In this document: positions 16,022 to 25,175 of the stretch, piece by piece
Layout of the letters: every line of letters starts with the position of its first letter
Numbering within the stretch: position 1 is the first letter of the stretch
Source of the DNA: CAZPRY01 sp964589175
GTDB taxonomy: Bacteria; Fidelibacterota; UBA2242
Reading direction: 5' to 3'
Length of the DNA stretch: 64,000 nucleotides
Assembly: GCA_964589175.1 (NCBI GenBank)
Contig: CAZPRY010000006.1
Span: 1 to 64,000, forward strand
The notes under the pieces: model-generated
Databases searched by the model: none
What the model was told of the DNA's origin: nothing
The model's input: only the letters and a program-made list of their open reading frames with translations
Position numbers and translations under genes: made by a program

Positions 16022-17044
16022 TTGCGCACCCTGATTCAGCGCTGGTTGCTCTGCCTTTCCGATCCATCGGGGCTATGCGAGCCTCTCCCGGAAGGTCCCC
16101 TGCCAAAGGGTGCGCTCGGCCAACTTTGTCAAATAGCGGAGAACCATAGCGTTTTACCGGCATTTACAGCCAATTTTACCAGCGCTGTTGCGGCATACGG
16201 CACCGCGCGGATTACACATGACGGCGAATCCGAAATTAACGCAGCTATGGGCCCGGCCGAAAGCCAACTGCGGCGCAGGATTGCCTATTCCCTGGTCCTG
16301 CGCCGGCAGGCTGATGAAATCATGCAGGTGCTTTCGCGGCAATCCATCCCGGCGATCGTTTTGAAGGGCGCGGATTTCGCCGACCGGCTCTATCAACCGT
16401 CTGCGCTACGCTATTTCACCGATGTAGATCTGCTGGTGCCGCGCGAAGCGCTTGACGAAATAGGTCAGATCCTGGAAGGGCTTGGCTATCAGCGCCGAAA
16501 GGCCCGGCGAAAACATAACGAAACCTATGGTCAGGAGACCTGGCAGCCGGGCAGGCAGCCCGGCGGGAATGTGGAGATTCACTGGAACCTGGTGAATTCC
16601 CCGACCATTCGCCGGGGAGTCTCGGTCACTTTCGAGGACCTGCAGATGGAGCCGCTCAGCAAGAGCGGAGAACCGCCGCTTCCAACAGCGGCCGCATTGT
16701 TGCTGATCGCGGCCGTGCATGCCGCCGGCAGCCATGCGTTCGACCGGCTGGCGTTACTCCACGACATTCGCCAGATTTGTCGCGGGCTTGCCGGGCCGAT
16801 CGATACAATCTACCTGGCTGAAGCCGCCCGGCAGACCGGCGCGGGCGCTTCCCTTGAAATGGCTTTGCATCTGGGAGGTACATTGCTGAATGAGCCAGTC
16901 TGTGCCGAACTGGAGCAACGGCTTCGTTTGCGCGGTTACGGCTTGATGAAAACCTTGATCTCTCCCGCAATGGTTCTGCGCCAGCGCGGCGGCCTCGATT
17001 TATTACGCCGTAAAATTTTCAGGGAGTTACTAAAAAGACCATGA
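16022..17044 (+). CDS. nucleotidyltransferase-fold protein of RiPP locus
   Basis: A 340-aa protein of the uncharacterised nucleotidyltransferase group (NTP_transf_5-like). The signature is IVLKGADFADRLY (about 112-124) followed by RYFTDVDLLVP (130-140), whose DVD supplies the metal-binding acidic pair. Family members occur beside HprK-like kinases in RiPP clusters, where they are suspected to act on phosphorylated peptide, but the reaction is not settled. TTG start at 16022 with GGAGG eight bases upstream, just after the kinase stop. The stop overlaps the radical SAM ATG (ATGA). The coupling argues that the three proteins act in one pathway. The first 85 residues are poorly conserved. Confidence 0.82.
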   Translation: MRTLIQRWLLCLSDPSGLCEPLPEGPLPKGALGQLCQIAENHSVLPAFTANFTSAVAAYGTARITHDGESEINAAMGPAESQLRRRIAYSLVLRRQADEIMQVLSRQSIPAIVLKGADFADRLYQPSALRYFTDVDLLVPREALDEIGQILEGLGYQRRKARRKHNETYGQETWQPGRQPGGNVEIHWNLVNSPTIRRGVSVTFEDLQMEPLSKSGEPPLPTAAALLLIAAVHAAGSHAFDRLALLHDIRQICRGLAGPIDTIYLAEAARQTGAGASLEMALHLGGTLLNEPVCAELEQRLRLRGYGLMKTLISPAMVLRQRGGLDLLRRKIFRELLKRP

Positions 17045-18510
17045 GAGTTCTATTGATTTACCCAGCCTGGCCCCAGGATTACTGGCCGCGCGGCGGGTTT
17101 CGATCGTATTGGGTGCCTACCGGGCTGGCGCATATCGCCGGCGTTCTTGAAAAGGCCGGACATGAAGTGCGCGTGCATGTCGGCGAGGAACACCTGATCA
17201 AGCACACCAACGACCGGGCTGCAGCCGACGCCGTCCTGCGCCGGGAATTCGAAGATTTCCGTCCCGAGGCGGTCGGATTTTCCGTGCTGACCCCCGGCAT
17301 GAGCGAGATGATCCGCATCGCCCGGCTGGCCAAAGAGATTTGCGGGCCAGGCACGCTGATCGTGGCCGGCGGAGCACACCCGACGGCCCTGCCCGAACGC
17401 ACTTTACGTGAATGTCCGGACTTGGACGCCGTGGTGGTCGGTGAAGGCGAATGGACCATGCGCGAACTGCTGGAAAAAGGGCTGGACGAAAGCGTTTCCG
17501 GCCTGGTCTATCGCGGAGCCTCCGGTTTTATACATACCGCACCCCGGCTGCCGGAATGCGATCCGGACCGCTTCGGTCAGCCTGCTTATCACCTCTTCGA
17601 CATGGCGTTTTATACCCGCCCGAACCGCTGGATGATCCCCTGGCTGAACCTGTCGGTCACCAATATCCGAACATCCCGGGGCTGTCCCGGCAAATGTCTT
17701 TTCTGCGCCGGCACCCTGGTTTCCGGACCGGGCGTGCGCTTTAATTCAGTCGAACACGTGATCTCACAAGTCGAATATGTCGTGTCCAATTTCGGTGTCG
17801 AAGCCATCCATTTCGAGGATGATTCTTTCGGGGCCGATCCCGACCGGTTGCTGCAAATATGCGACGCCCTGCGCCACAGCGGGTTGAGCCGGCGCATCCG
17901 CTGGGACTGCGGTTTGCGCGCCGATCAGGCCGAACCGGAATTGCTGGCTGCGATGAAATCCGCCGGTTGTATCGAGGTCGAGTACGGTTTCGAAAGCGGA
18001 TCGAACCGGACACTGGCGGCGATCGGCAAGAACAGCAGCGTGAAGCTCAACCGGCGAGCCGTGGAACTCACCCGCAAAGCGGGTCTGCGGATTTTCGCCG
18101 ATATCATGGTTGGGTTGCCCGGCGAGACGGAAGCGGACTGGAAAGCTACCGTGAATTTCATCCGTTGGGCTAAACCAGAAGTCATCATTGCAGCCATGCT
18201 CTGCCCATTACCCGGAACACCTATTTTCGAGCGGCTGCCGCAGGAAAAACGGGATGCTCTCCGCTGGGATGGTTTTACCTATCTCGAACCGTTGAAACTG
18301 GGATTGTGCGTATCGGCGCTCCCGCTGGATAAAGTGCGGCGGCTTTATCGCAGGTTCAAGCGCTACCTGGTCGTGCCGCTGACGGTGCGCGCTATGCTCC
18401 ACGACAGCAACCCCGATGAACGCGACCTGCACCGGAAGCTGCGGCGCTGGCTGCTCAATTTCAGGCTGCATCATCCCATTTACGCGCTACGCTTGCCGCG
18501 CCAAAAATAG
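17041..18510 (+). CDS. B12-binding radical SAM protein of RiPP locus
   Basis: A 489-aa radical SAM enzyme with an N-terminal B12-binding-type Rossmann domain (about 1-150) and a SAM core containing the cluster ligands Cys215-x3-Cys219-x2-Cys222 (SRGCPGKCLFC). The later strand FEDDSFG, the ESGSNRTLAAIGK region and VGLPGETEADWKAT are typical of this family. B12-radical SAM enzymes often methylate unactivated carbon or modify RiPP residues. Here the substrate is presumably the precursor core, by context. No leader-binding domain is fused, so the separate PqqD protein could supply recognition. ATG overlaps the preceding stop. A role in lipid or hopanoid metabolism, as in other members, cannot be ruled out. 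Confidence 0.85.
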   Translation: MRVLLIYPAWPQDYWPRGGFRSYWVPTGLAHIAGVLEKAGHEVRVHVGEEHLIKHTNDRAAADAVLRREFEDFRPEAVGFSVLTPGMSEMIRIARLAKEICGPGTLIVAGGAHPTALPERTLRECPDLDAVVVGEGEWTMRELLEKGLDESVSGLVYRGASGFIHTAPRLPECDPDRFGQPAYHLFDMAFYTRPNRWMIPWLNLSVTNIRTSRGCPGKCLFCAGTLVSGPGVRFNSVEHVISQVEYVVSNFGVEAIHFEDDSFGADPDRLLQICDALRHSGLSRRIRWDCGLRADQAEPELLAAMKSAGCIEVEYGFESGSNRTLAAIGKNSSVKLNRRAVELTRKAGLRIFADIMVGLPGETEADWKATVNFIRWAKPEVIIAAMLCPLPGTPIFERLPQEKRDALRWDGFTYLEPLKLGLCVSALPLDKVRRLYRRFKRYLVVPLTVRAMLHDSNPDERDLHRKLRRWLLNFRLHHPIYALRLPRQK

Positions 18511-18542
18511 AATGGAATTAATGAACATATCAGGAGGTTAAA

Positions 18543-19000
18543 ATGAAAAGATGTTTGCTGCTGATTGTCATAATTACTGCACTTATGTTTGGTTCTGTCA
18601 ATTTCATATTCGCTCAGACGGAAAAGACCCCGCAAGCTGCGGAAACCGTGGAGCTGGCCGCCACTCAAAAACTGGCGGTCATCTGGACCTCGGGCGACCG
18701 GGAAGTAGCGCTCAAAATGGTCTTTATGTACGTCTCAAACGCCCCAAGATTCAATTGGTGGAATGACATTACCCTGGTGTGGTCTGGGGCCCCTCCGTCA
18801 AACTTCTTACAAAGGACCAGGAACTCCAGGACTACTTGAAAAAGATGATCGAGTCCGGGATCGTCGTCAAAGCCCGCAAGGCCTGCTCGGACCAGCTCGG
18901 TGTCTCGGAAAAACTCACCGAACTCGGAGTCAACGTTAAATACATGGGCGGCGAGCTCACCGATTACATCGAAGAAGGGCGGCACGTTCTGACATTTTAG
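18543..19000 (+). pseudogene. DsrE-family secreted protein, frameshifted
   Basis: Two adjacent frames are one gene. Frame one (18543-18783) gives a signal peptide (MKRCLLLIVIITALMFGSV... ending near FAQ) and LAVIWTSGDREVALKMVF...NWWNDITLV. The second frame continues with VWGPSVKLLTKDQELQDYLKKMI, the rest of a DsrE/DsrF-like domain, to LTF. The break is a GTGTG where GTG is expected: two extra bases, TG at 18780-18781. The start has AGGAGG seven bases upstream and lies 32 bases after the radical SAM gene. It is a pseudogene or carries a sequencing error. Such proteins are periplasmic sulfur-carrier-like proteins of unclear role. Confidence 0.75.
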
Positions 19001-19234
19001 TCGAAACCAGCCGCTGATCGAAACAGGCTTTCGCAAATCGTTGGTTTTGCCCGGTGCAATCGCGCTAAGGATTCCATCCGTACAAACGTATTGGGACTTG
19101 TTCGCCCTGATGGGATATTCTGGGGGCCGCAAACCCGAAGCACAAATAATTTAGTTCTGATATTTAACGGAAATTCTGTATTTTTAGATCAAATTTTATC
19201 GCGATGATCATCAACGCACAAAAGGATTTATATC

Positions 19235-20959
19235 ATGAAAGGTTATTTTACATTTGTCTTACACAGCCATTTGCCCTACGTCATCAATCACGGCGAATGG
19301 CCGCACGGCATGGACTGGCTCTACGAAGCCGCCGCTGAGACCTATATTCCGCTGCTGAATGAATTCTACGCCCTGGTGCAGGAAGGCATCAGCCCCAAAA
19401 TCACGATCGGGATTACGCCGATCCTGGCCGAACAACTCGCCAGCGAGAAGTTCAAGCACGGATTGCTCGGCTATTTTAATCAGAAAATCGAGGCCGCCGT
19501 CGACAATCGCCAGGAATTCGTAAAACTCAAGAAAAAGCACCTTGAGGCGCTGGCGGTTTACTGGGAAAACAATTACCGCAAGGTCCGGAATGATTTCGAA
19601 CAAACCTACGGCGGCAACATCCTGAAAGCTTTTAAGGAACTGCAGGACGGCGGGCATGTGGAAATCATCACCTGCGCCGCTACTCACGGCTACTTGCCGC
19701 TGCTTGGCAACGACGAAGCCATCGACGCCCAGGTGCGCGTCGGCAAAGAGACCTACCGGCGTCATTTCGGCCGCGATCCCAAAGGTATCTGGCTGCCCGA
19801 ATGCGCCTATCGTCCCAGTTATGAATGGGTTTCACCGATCAAGGAATACCCCAAGAAATTTCACCGTCGGGGCATCGAAGAGTTCCTCTTCAAATACGAC
19901 ATCAACTACTTCCTCGTCGATAAACACCTGATCATGGGCGGCGAAGGTAAAGGAGTCTATATCGACCGTTTCGATTCGCTCAAACAGCTCTGGCGCCAGT
20001 TCGAGAAAGAATGGAAGCCCAGCGACGTCGACGAAACGCGCTCGATCTACAAAAATTACCTGGTCTCCTCCACCGGCAGCAGCCGGGCGGCGGTAGTCTA
20101 CGGCCGGCATGAGGAATCCGCACTGCAGGTCTGGAGCGGCGAATACGGCTATCCCGGCGACGGGCGCTATCTCGAATTTCACAAGAAACATTTTCCCGGC
20201 GGGCACCGCTACTGGAAGGTGACCAGTTCCAAGGCCGATCTGGCCGATAAACAAGAATACTACATCGAAGACATCGAAGACGCCCTCGAAAACCAGGCCT
20301 CGCATTTCGCCGGCCTGATCCATAATTTTCTGGAAGCCAACTACGTCAAAACCGGTGAGTACGGCATGCTGACCGCGCCTTTCGACACCGAGCTCTTCGG
20401 TCACTGGTGGTTCGAGGGACCGCGCTGGCTGGGCAAGGTCCTGCGTAAACTGCACGCCGACCCGGAAGTCAGGGCGAACACCCTGAGTGAGCATCTGGCC
20501 AATAATCAGCCCCAGGTTTCGGTCTCGCTGCCCGAAGGTTCCTGGGGACAGGGCGGCTTCCATTATATCTGGCTCAACCAGTGGACCGAATGGACCTGGA
20601 AACACATCTACGCCGTCGAAGACCGCATGGTGGCGCTGGCCGAAAAATACTACGATTCGAAAGATGAGACGCTGACCCGTTTGCTCAACCAGATTGCGCG
20701 CGAACTGTTGCTGCTGGAGAGCTCCGACTGGCAGTTCCTGATCAGCACCTGGAGCGCCCGCGATTACGCCGAAGACCGTGTCGTCGTACACGATGAGCGC
20801 ATCGGGCGCATCGAAACAATCCTGGCGGAGTACCTGGAACAGGGTGAACTGGACAAAGACAGCGAAGAATACCTGCGCCGCATCGAAGTTGAAGACGACG
20901 TTTTTCCCAGCATCGATTTTCGTTACTGGCGCAAACTAAAAGACGAGAATCCCGAATAG
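19235..20959 (+). CDS. GH57 1,4-alpha-glucan branching enzyme
   Basis: A 574-aa glycoside hydrolase family 57 protein with the C-terminal helical DUF1957-type region. It forms alpha-1,6 branches in glycogen. Motif 1 is HSHLPYV (10-16), the nucleophile Glu189 lies in WLPECAY, and Asp384 in APFDTELFGHWW acts as acid/base. The length matches the GH57 branching enzymes rather than 4-alpha-glucanotransferases. It is next to glgA (11-base gap), which supports glycogen synthesis. ATG at 19235 follows AAAAGGATTTATATC. The 234-base stretch before it has no recognised gene. Confidence 0.9.
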   Translation: MKGYFTFVLHSHLPYVINHGEWPHGMDWLYEAAAETYIPLLNEFYALVQEGISPKITIGITPILAEQLASEKFKHGLLGYFNQKIEAAVDNRQEFVKLKKKHLEALAVYWENNYRKVRNDFEQTYGGNILKAFKELQDGGHVEIITCAATHGYLPLLGNDEAIDAQVRVGKETYRRHFGRDPKGIWLPECAYRPSYEWVSPIKEYPKKFHRRGIEEFLFKYDINYFLVDKHLIMGGEGKGVYIDRFDSLKQLWRQFEKEWKPSDVDETRSIYKNYLVSSTGSSRAAVVYGRHEESALQVWSGEYGYPGDGRYLEFHKKHFPGGHRYWKVTSSKADLADKQEYYIEDIEDALENQASHFAGLIHNFLEANYVKTGEYGMLTAPFDTELFGHWWFEGPRWLGKVLRKLHADPEVRANTLSEHLANNQPQVSVSLPEGSWGQGGFHYIWLNQWTEWTWKHIYAVEDRMVALAEKYYDSKDETLTRLLNQIARELLLLESSDWQFLISTWSARDYAEDRVVVHDERIGRIETILAEYLEQGELDKDSEEYLRRIEVEDDVFPSIDFRYWRKLKDENPE

Positions 20960-20970
20960 CGCAGACCGGC

Positions 20971-22434
20971 ATGCAGATAGTCTTTATCTCCGCGGAGCTA
21001 CACCCTTTCTCGAAAGTCGGCGGGCTGGGTGATGTCATCGGGGCGCTGCCTGCCGCGCTGGCCGCCAAAGGGCATACGATCAGGGTGATCACACCCGGCT
21101 ACGGCAGCATCGACAGGCCCCGGTTTACGCTGGAAACAATCGATTGTCATTTTTCCGTCCGCATCGCCGGCCGCGATTACCCCTGCTGGTTGTCGCGCTG
21201 GACATCCCCTCAAAATCCAAATCACGAAGTCTATTTCATCGAAAACAACGACCTGTTCGCCTCGAGAGGAATTTACACGAATGCCAGGGGCGTGCCTTAC
21301 GCCGACAACGCCGAACGCTTTGTGCTGCTCTGCAAAGCTGCGCTCAAAATCATACAGCGTTTCGGCTGGCAGCCGGAGATTATCCACTGTCACGATAATC
21401 ACGCCGCCCTGATTCCGGTCTACCTCAAGTCGCAGCCCGAACATTATCCGGAACTGGCCCATTCCAGGAGCATCCTGACCTTGCATAACATTGCCTACCA
21501 GGGCATAGTTACCATGAACCGTAGAAATATCTTCGATTTACCCGAAACGCTGTTTCATCCCACCCAGGCGATGGAATGGTACGGCGCAATCAATCCGCTC
21601 AAAGCCGGTATTCTGCTGGCCGATGCCGTCACGACGGTCAGCCCTGGCCATGCGCACGAAATCATGGAGGACGAAGCCCTCAGCGCCGGCTTGAAGGGCG
21701 TCATCAACAACCGCGGCGACGGAATCGTCGGCATCCTGAACGGCGTCGATTACAGCGAATGGAATCCCCGGACTGACCGGTGGATCGCAGCTCACTATTC
21801 ACAGGTGGATTTCGCCGCCGGGAAAAGGTTGAACAAGACGCAACTCATCCGGGAGACGGGACTCGGCGGCGATAGCCTTAACCGGCCGCTGATCGGGATG
21901 GTTTCCCGCCTGGTTGAGCAGAAAGGCATCCACCTGCTGACTAACGTGCTGTCACGGTTACTCAGCCTGGACATCGGGCTGCTGGTGCTCGGCAGCGGCG
22001 AAGCAACGTACGAGAAAGTGCTGACCGCTTTCTCCCGCCAGTTTGCGGACAAATTTCGCTTCATCCGGGGTTATCACGACGAACTTTCGCATAAAATCAT
22101 CGCGGGCAGCGACCTGTTCCTGATGCCATCGCGCTTCGAACCGTGCGGAATCACGCAGATGTACAGTCTCAAATACGGCACCGTGCCCATTGCCCGCCAG
22201 ACCGGCGGATTGGCGGATACAATCGACGATTGGGACGGGCAAACCGGAACCGGTTTTCTCTTTCGGGAATATACAGCCGAGACGCTGCTGGAGGCTGTTC
22301 AACGCGCGGTGACGGCCTATCGCGATCCGGACCACTGGCCGAAGATCATCCGGAATGGTATGCAACGGGATTTTCCCTGGAGCGCCGCCGCCGATAAATA
22401 TCTCGAATTGTACCAAAAAACAGCCGGGAATTAA
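20971..22434 (+). CDS. glgA: glycogen synthase (GT5)
   Basis: A 487-aa ADP- or UDP-glucose-dependent glycogen/starch synthase. The N-terminal KVGGLGDV (Lys15) binds the sugar nucleotide, and FEPCGITQMYSLKYGTVPI followed by GGLADTI gives the C-terminal EX7E-type donor site. Full length for bacterial GlgA. It follows the branching enzyme in the same direction, so glycogen is made and branched from this operon. No glgC (ADP-glucose pyrophosphorylase) is in the window. ATG at 20971 overlaps nothing upstream; the exact ribosome-binding site is weak. Confidence 0.95.
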   Translation: MQIVFISAELHPFSKVGGLGDVIGALPAALAAKGHTIRVITPGYGSIDRPRFTLETIDCHFSVRIAGRDYPCWLSRWTSPQNPNHEVYFIENNDLFASRGIYTNARGVPYADNAERFVLLCKAALKIIQRFGWQPEIIHCHDNHAALIPVYLKSQPEHYPELAHSRSILTLHNIAYQGIVTMNRRNIFDLPETLFHPTQAMEWYGAINPLKAGILLADAVTTVSPGHAHEIMEDEALSAGLKGVINNRGDGIVGILNGVDYSEWNPRTDRWIAAHYSQVDFAAGKRLNKTQLIRETGLGGDSLNRPLIGMVSRLVEQKGIHLLTNVLSRLLSLDIGLLVLGSGEATYEKVLTAFSRQFADKFRFIRGYHDELSHKIIAGSDLFLMPSRFEPCGITQMYSLKYGTVPIARQTGGLADTIDDWDGQTGTGFLFREYTAETLLEAVQRAVTAYRDPDHWPKIIRNGMQRDFPWSAAADKYLELYQKTAGN

Positions 22435-22464
22435 CTGCCCGTCCCCTTGTTTGTTTTCTCTAGA

Positions 22465-22470
22465 TATAAT
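22465..22470 (+). promoter_or_regulatory. possible -10 element before the ABC ATPase gene
   Basis: TATAAT stands in the 109-base gap between glgA and the ABC ATPase gene. A well-spaced -35 is not evident, and this phylum may use other promoter forms, so the assignment is weak. Confidence 0.25.
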
Positions 22471-22543
22471 GCGCGCATTTGGTTAAAATTACGTTTGATA
22501 TATTAATAATAATGATCCTGAAGAGTCAAAGCGGAGAATAGAA

Positions 22544-23635
22544 ATGGCAGAAATCGTATTAAAGGGACTTGGCAAAGAATATGAAAAAGGCACCCCGGTC
22601 ATTGAGGACCTGAATTTAACCATCCATGACGGGGAGTTTCTCGTTCTGGTTGGTCCCTCAGGCTGCGGTAAATCGACGACCCTGCGTCTGATTGCGGGCC
22701 TGGAAAGCGCCACCGCCGGGGAGATCTACATCGGCGACAGACTTGTCAATGACATCCCGCCCAAAGACCGCGACATCTCCATGGTTTTTCAGAACTACGC
22801 CCTCTATCCTCACATGACCGTCTACGATAATATGGCTTTCGGTCTTAAGTTGCGCAAATTTAAAAAGCCGGAAATCCGGGAACGGGTCGGGGAAGCCGCG
22901 GAAATTCTCGAAATCCAGGATTTGCTCAAGCGCAAGCCCAAGCAACTTTCCGGCGGCCAGCGCCAGCGGGTCGCCCTGGGACGCGCGATCGTGCGCAAGC
23001 CAAAAGTTTTTCTCTTCGATGAGCCGCTCTCCAACCTGGACGCCAAATTGCGGGTTCAGATGCGTACCGAAATTAAAAAACTGCACCAGACTCTGGGCAT
23101 CACCATGGTCTATGTTACGCATGACCAGGTCGAGGCCATGACCATGGGCGACCGCATCTCCGTCATGAAGGACGGTATCATTCACCAGGTGGATAATCCG
23201 CTCAATCTTTACAATCATCCCGTAGACCTTTTCGTGGCCGGTTTCATCGGCAGCCCGGCTATGAACTTCATGCCGGCCTCGGTTTTAAACGGTGATGAAT
23301 TCGTGGCGGAAGAGGGTGCTGTCCGCCTGCCCATCCCTGAAAAACGCCGAAAATCGATGCAGCCCTACACCGGAAAGCCCGTTATGATCGGTATTCGTCC
23401 CGAGGATATCTATCTGAACCGGCCCTCTTCCGAAGCGGCCGAGATTTCAATGAAGATGGAGGTCTACGAGCCGATGGGCAACGAATCGTATGTTCACCTG
23501 ACGACTGGAAAGACCAAGATCATCTGCCGCACCCAGGAACTGATCACGGCCCGTCCGGGAGACTCCATGCCCTTTTACCTGAATCTGCAGAAGGCCCACT
23601 ATTTCGACCAATCCAGCGGGATGGGGATTCAATAA
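22544..23635 (+). CDS. ugpC: sugar ABC transporter ATP-binding protein (UgpC/MalK family)
   Basis: A 363-aa ABC ATPase of the carbohydrate-import family. Walker A is GPSGCGKS (37-44), the signature LSGGQ at 135-139, and Walker B VFLFDEP at 155-161, followed by the switch HD in YVTHDQ. The C-terminal third is the TOBE/regulatory domain (MMIGIRPEDI-like VMIGIRPEDIYL). UgpC/MalK/MsmX ATPases can serve several permeases. No permease or binding protein is adjacent, so it is probably a shared ATPase. Start ATG with GCGGAGAATAGAA upstream. Confidence 0.93.
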   Translation: MAEIVLKGLGKEYEKGTPVIEDLNLTIHDGEFLVLVGPSGCGKSTTLRLIAGLESATAGEIYIGDRLVNDIPPKDRDISMVFQNYALYPHMTVYDNMAFGLKLRKFKKPEIRERVGEAAEILEIQDLLKRKPKQLSGGQRQRVALGRAIVRKPKVFLFDEPLSNLDAKLRVQMRTEIKKLHQTLGITMVYVTHDQVEAMTMGDRISVMKDGIIHQVDNPLNLYNHPVDLFVAGFIGSPAMNFMPASVLNGDEFVAEEGAVRLPIPEKRRKSMQPYTGKPVMIGIRPEDIYLNRPSSEAAEISMKMEVYEPMGNESYVHLTTGKTKIICRTQELITARPGDSMPFYLNLQKAHYFDQSSGMGIQ

Positions 23636-23702
23636 AAAACGCCCGCTTGATGCAACCCCCGGCCGCGTCTGGCGCACTTATTTTTTTAAAGAAATGGATG
23701 GA

Positions 23703-25001
23703 TTATTCGGGAGATTGCTCGATCTTTCCGGCCTCCCGCCGTTTTTTGGCGAAATTGGGATAGAGCTTTTCCATGCAATCCGGACAGATGCTGTGACTGA
23801 ATTCGGCGCCGGAGTGCTCGCGGACATACGTTTCCACATGGTGCCAATAGCCCTGATCGTCACGGATCTTTTTACAACTCGAGCAGATGGGAAGCAAGCC
23901 GCTGAGCGTTTTTACCTGGGTCAGGGCCGCCTGAAGTTCCTTTATCAGTCGCTCGCGCTCGTCCTCGGCTTGCTTGCGCCGGGTGACATCATGCATCACA
24001 ATCAGACGCCCGTTGATATCATTCCGCGCGTCCAGAAGCCGCTGTATCGTCAATTCATAGTATATCTTGGTTTCGGATCGCTCCAGCACCAGAGTCCGTT
24101 GAGCCTGACCATTATCCGTTGGAGCCTCACAATCAATTTTTTCGCATTCGGGCAGGATGACCAGTAATGGCTCTCCAATGGTTTGCTCCAGCGAGAGCCC
24201 GAGAATCGTCAAAGCTGCCGGATTGATATCGATAATCAAAGCGTTATAATCGAGCACAATAACACCGTCCACCATGTTCTCTACCAGACGATTCCGGGCG
24301 ACCGGAATGAGTTTGAATATATGCAATTTCAGGATCGCCCACGCCAGTACGAGGCCGGTGGCGGTAAAGGCAACCGGGGTCCATTCCAATCCCGGTATCG
24401 GGTTGACATCAAATATGTATATAAGGTTGCCCGCTATGGGAAAGAGCGCGGCAAACATCAGGGTTTTCATCTGCAGCTTGTAAGCCGCCGGGAAACGCGA
24501 TATTGCCCGGTGAAGAAATAACAAAGCACCGGCTAACATGGCGTAACTGTAAGCCGCCAACATCCAGAACCAGAAGCCGTGATAATAGACGGCGATATTC
24601 GTGGCCGGATCGATATGGATACCTTTCCAGATCCAATGGTGCTGTTCATTGATAAGGGCGAGCACGATCGTGACCAAGGGAAAAATGAACAGCAGGATTC
24701 CCTGGTAGAGTGAGAGTCTTTTACGGGTCTGGCTAACCTCCCGGGCAAATAGAAAAAACAGAACCGGCGTGGTAAGAGTTCCCAGATAGGCGACCTTGCT
24801 CCAGAAAAATTTCAGCGCTACGGTGGTCCCGGAAGCCTCGAAGCCCGAAGCCACGGTCCATAGGGCAATTGCCAGTTGAAGAACGATCAGATGAGGAACC
24901 GTGTGGACGTGACGTCTCTGCCACAACAGCAAAATAACCACCAGTGACACCGCAGTCGCCCCAAATAGAATAATACTATATAGATCAATTCTGTACAACA
25001 T
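23703..25001 (-). CDS. 7TM-PAS sensor with Cys-rich C-terminus, no kinase domain
   Basis: A 432-aa membrane protein. Seven or so hydrophobic helices fill residues 1-230, resembling the N-terminal histidine-kinase 7TM domain. A PAS domain follows (about 230-345; VDGVIVLDYNALIIDINPAALTILGLS... RRKQAEDERERLI). It then ends in a short Cys-rich tail with ICSSCKKIRDD and CPDCMEKLYP (two CxxC pairs), which is common in signalling proteins of anaerobes and may bind metal. There is no HisKA, ATPase, GGDEF or receiver domain, so this is a sensory module without output. A partner protein is needed. ATG at 25001. Confidence 0.8.
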   Translation of the reverse strand: MLYRIDLYSIILFGATAVSLVVILLLWQRRHVHTVPHLIVLQLAIALWTVASGFEASGTTVALKFFWSKVAYLGTLTTPVLFFLFAREVSQTRKRLSLYQGILLFIFPLVTIVLALINEQHHWIWKGIHIDPATNIAVYYHGFWFWMLAAYSYAMLAGALLFLHRAISRFPAAYKLQMKTLMFAALFPIAGNLIYIFDVNPIPGLEWTPVAFTATGLVLAWAILKLHIFKLIPVARNRLVENMVDGVIVLDYNALIIDINPAALTILGLSLEQTIGEPLLVILPECEKIDCEAPTDNGQAQRTLVLERSETKIYYELTIQRLLDARNDINGRLIVMHDVTRRKQAEDERERLIKELQAALTQVKTLSGLLPICSSCKKIRDDQGYWHHVETYVREHSGAEFSHSICPDCMEKLYPNFAKKRREAGKIEQSPE

Positions 25002-25175
25002 TCTAACCGCGGAATTTAAAACCTTTTATGATTACAGAATAGTAATTAATGCAATTTCCGGAGTTACAAGCCGAAGCCGGGTTGATCTTCGTCACTCTTC
25101 TGTCTCGCAGCACAGCTTGTTTTGCGCGAGATGAATATGTAAAATAGTAGCGATTTGATGAAGGATGGGGTGAAT

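Noticed and set aside
13410..18510. Calling the locus an ordinary lasso-peptide cluster
   Set aside because: No asparagine-synthetase-like cyclase, cores of about 10 residues, and no Asp/Glu at core positions 7-9.
23636..23702. Terminator after the ABC ATPase gene
   Set aside because: A T-run is present, but I could not find a convincing stem next to it.
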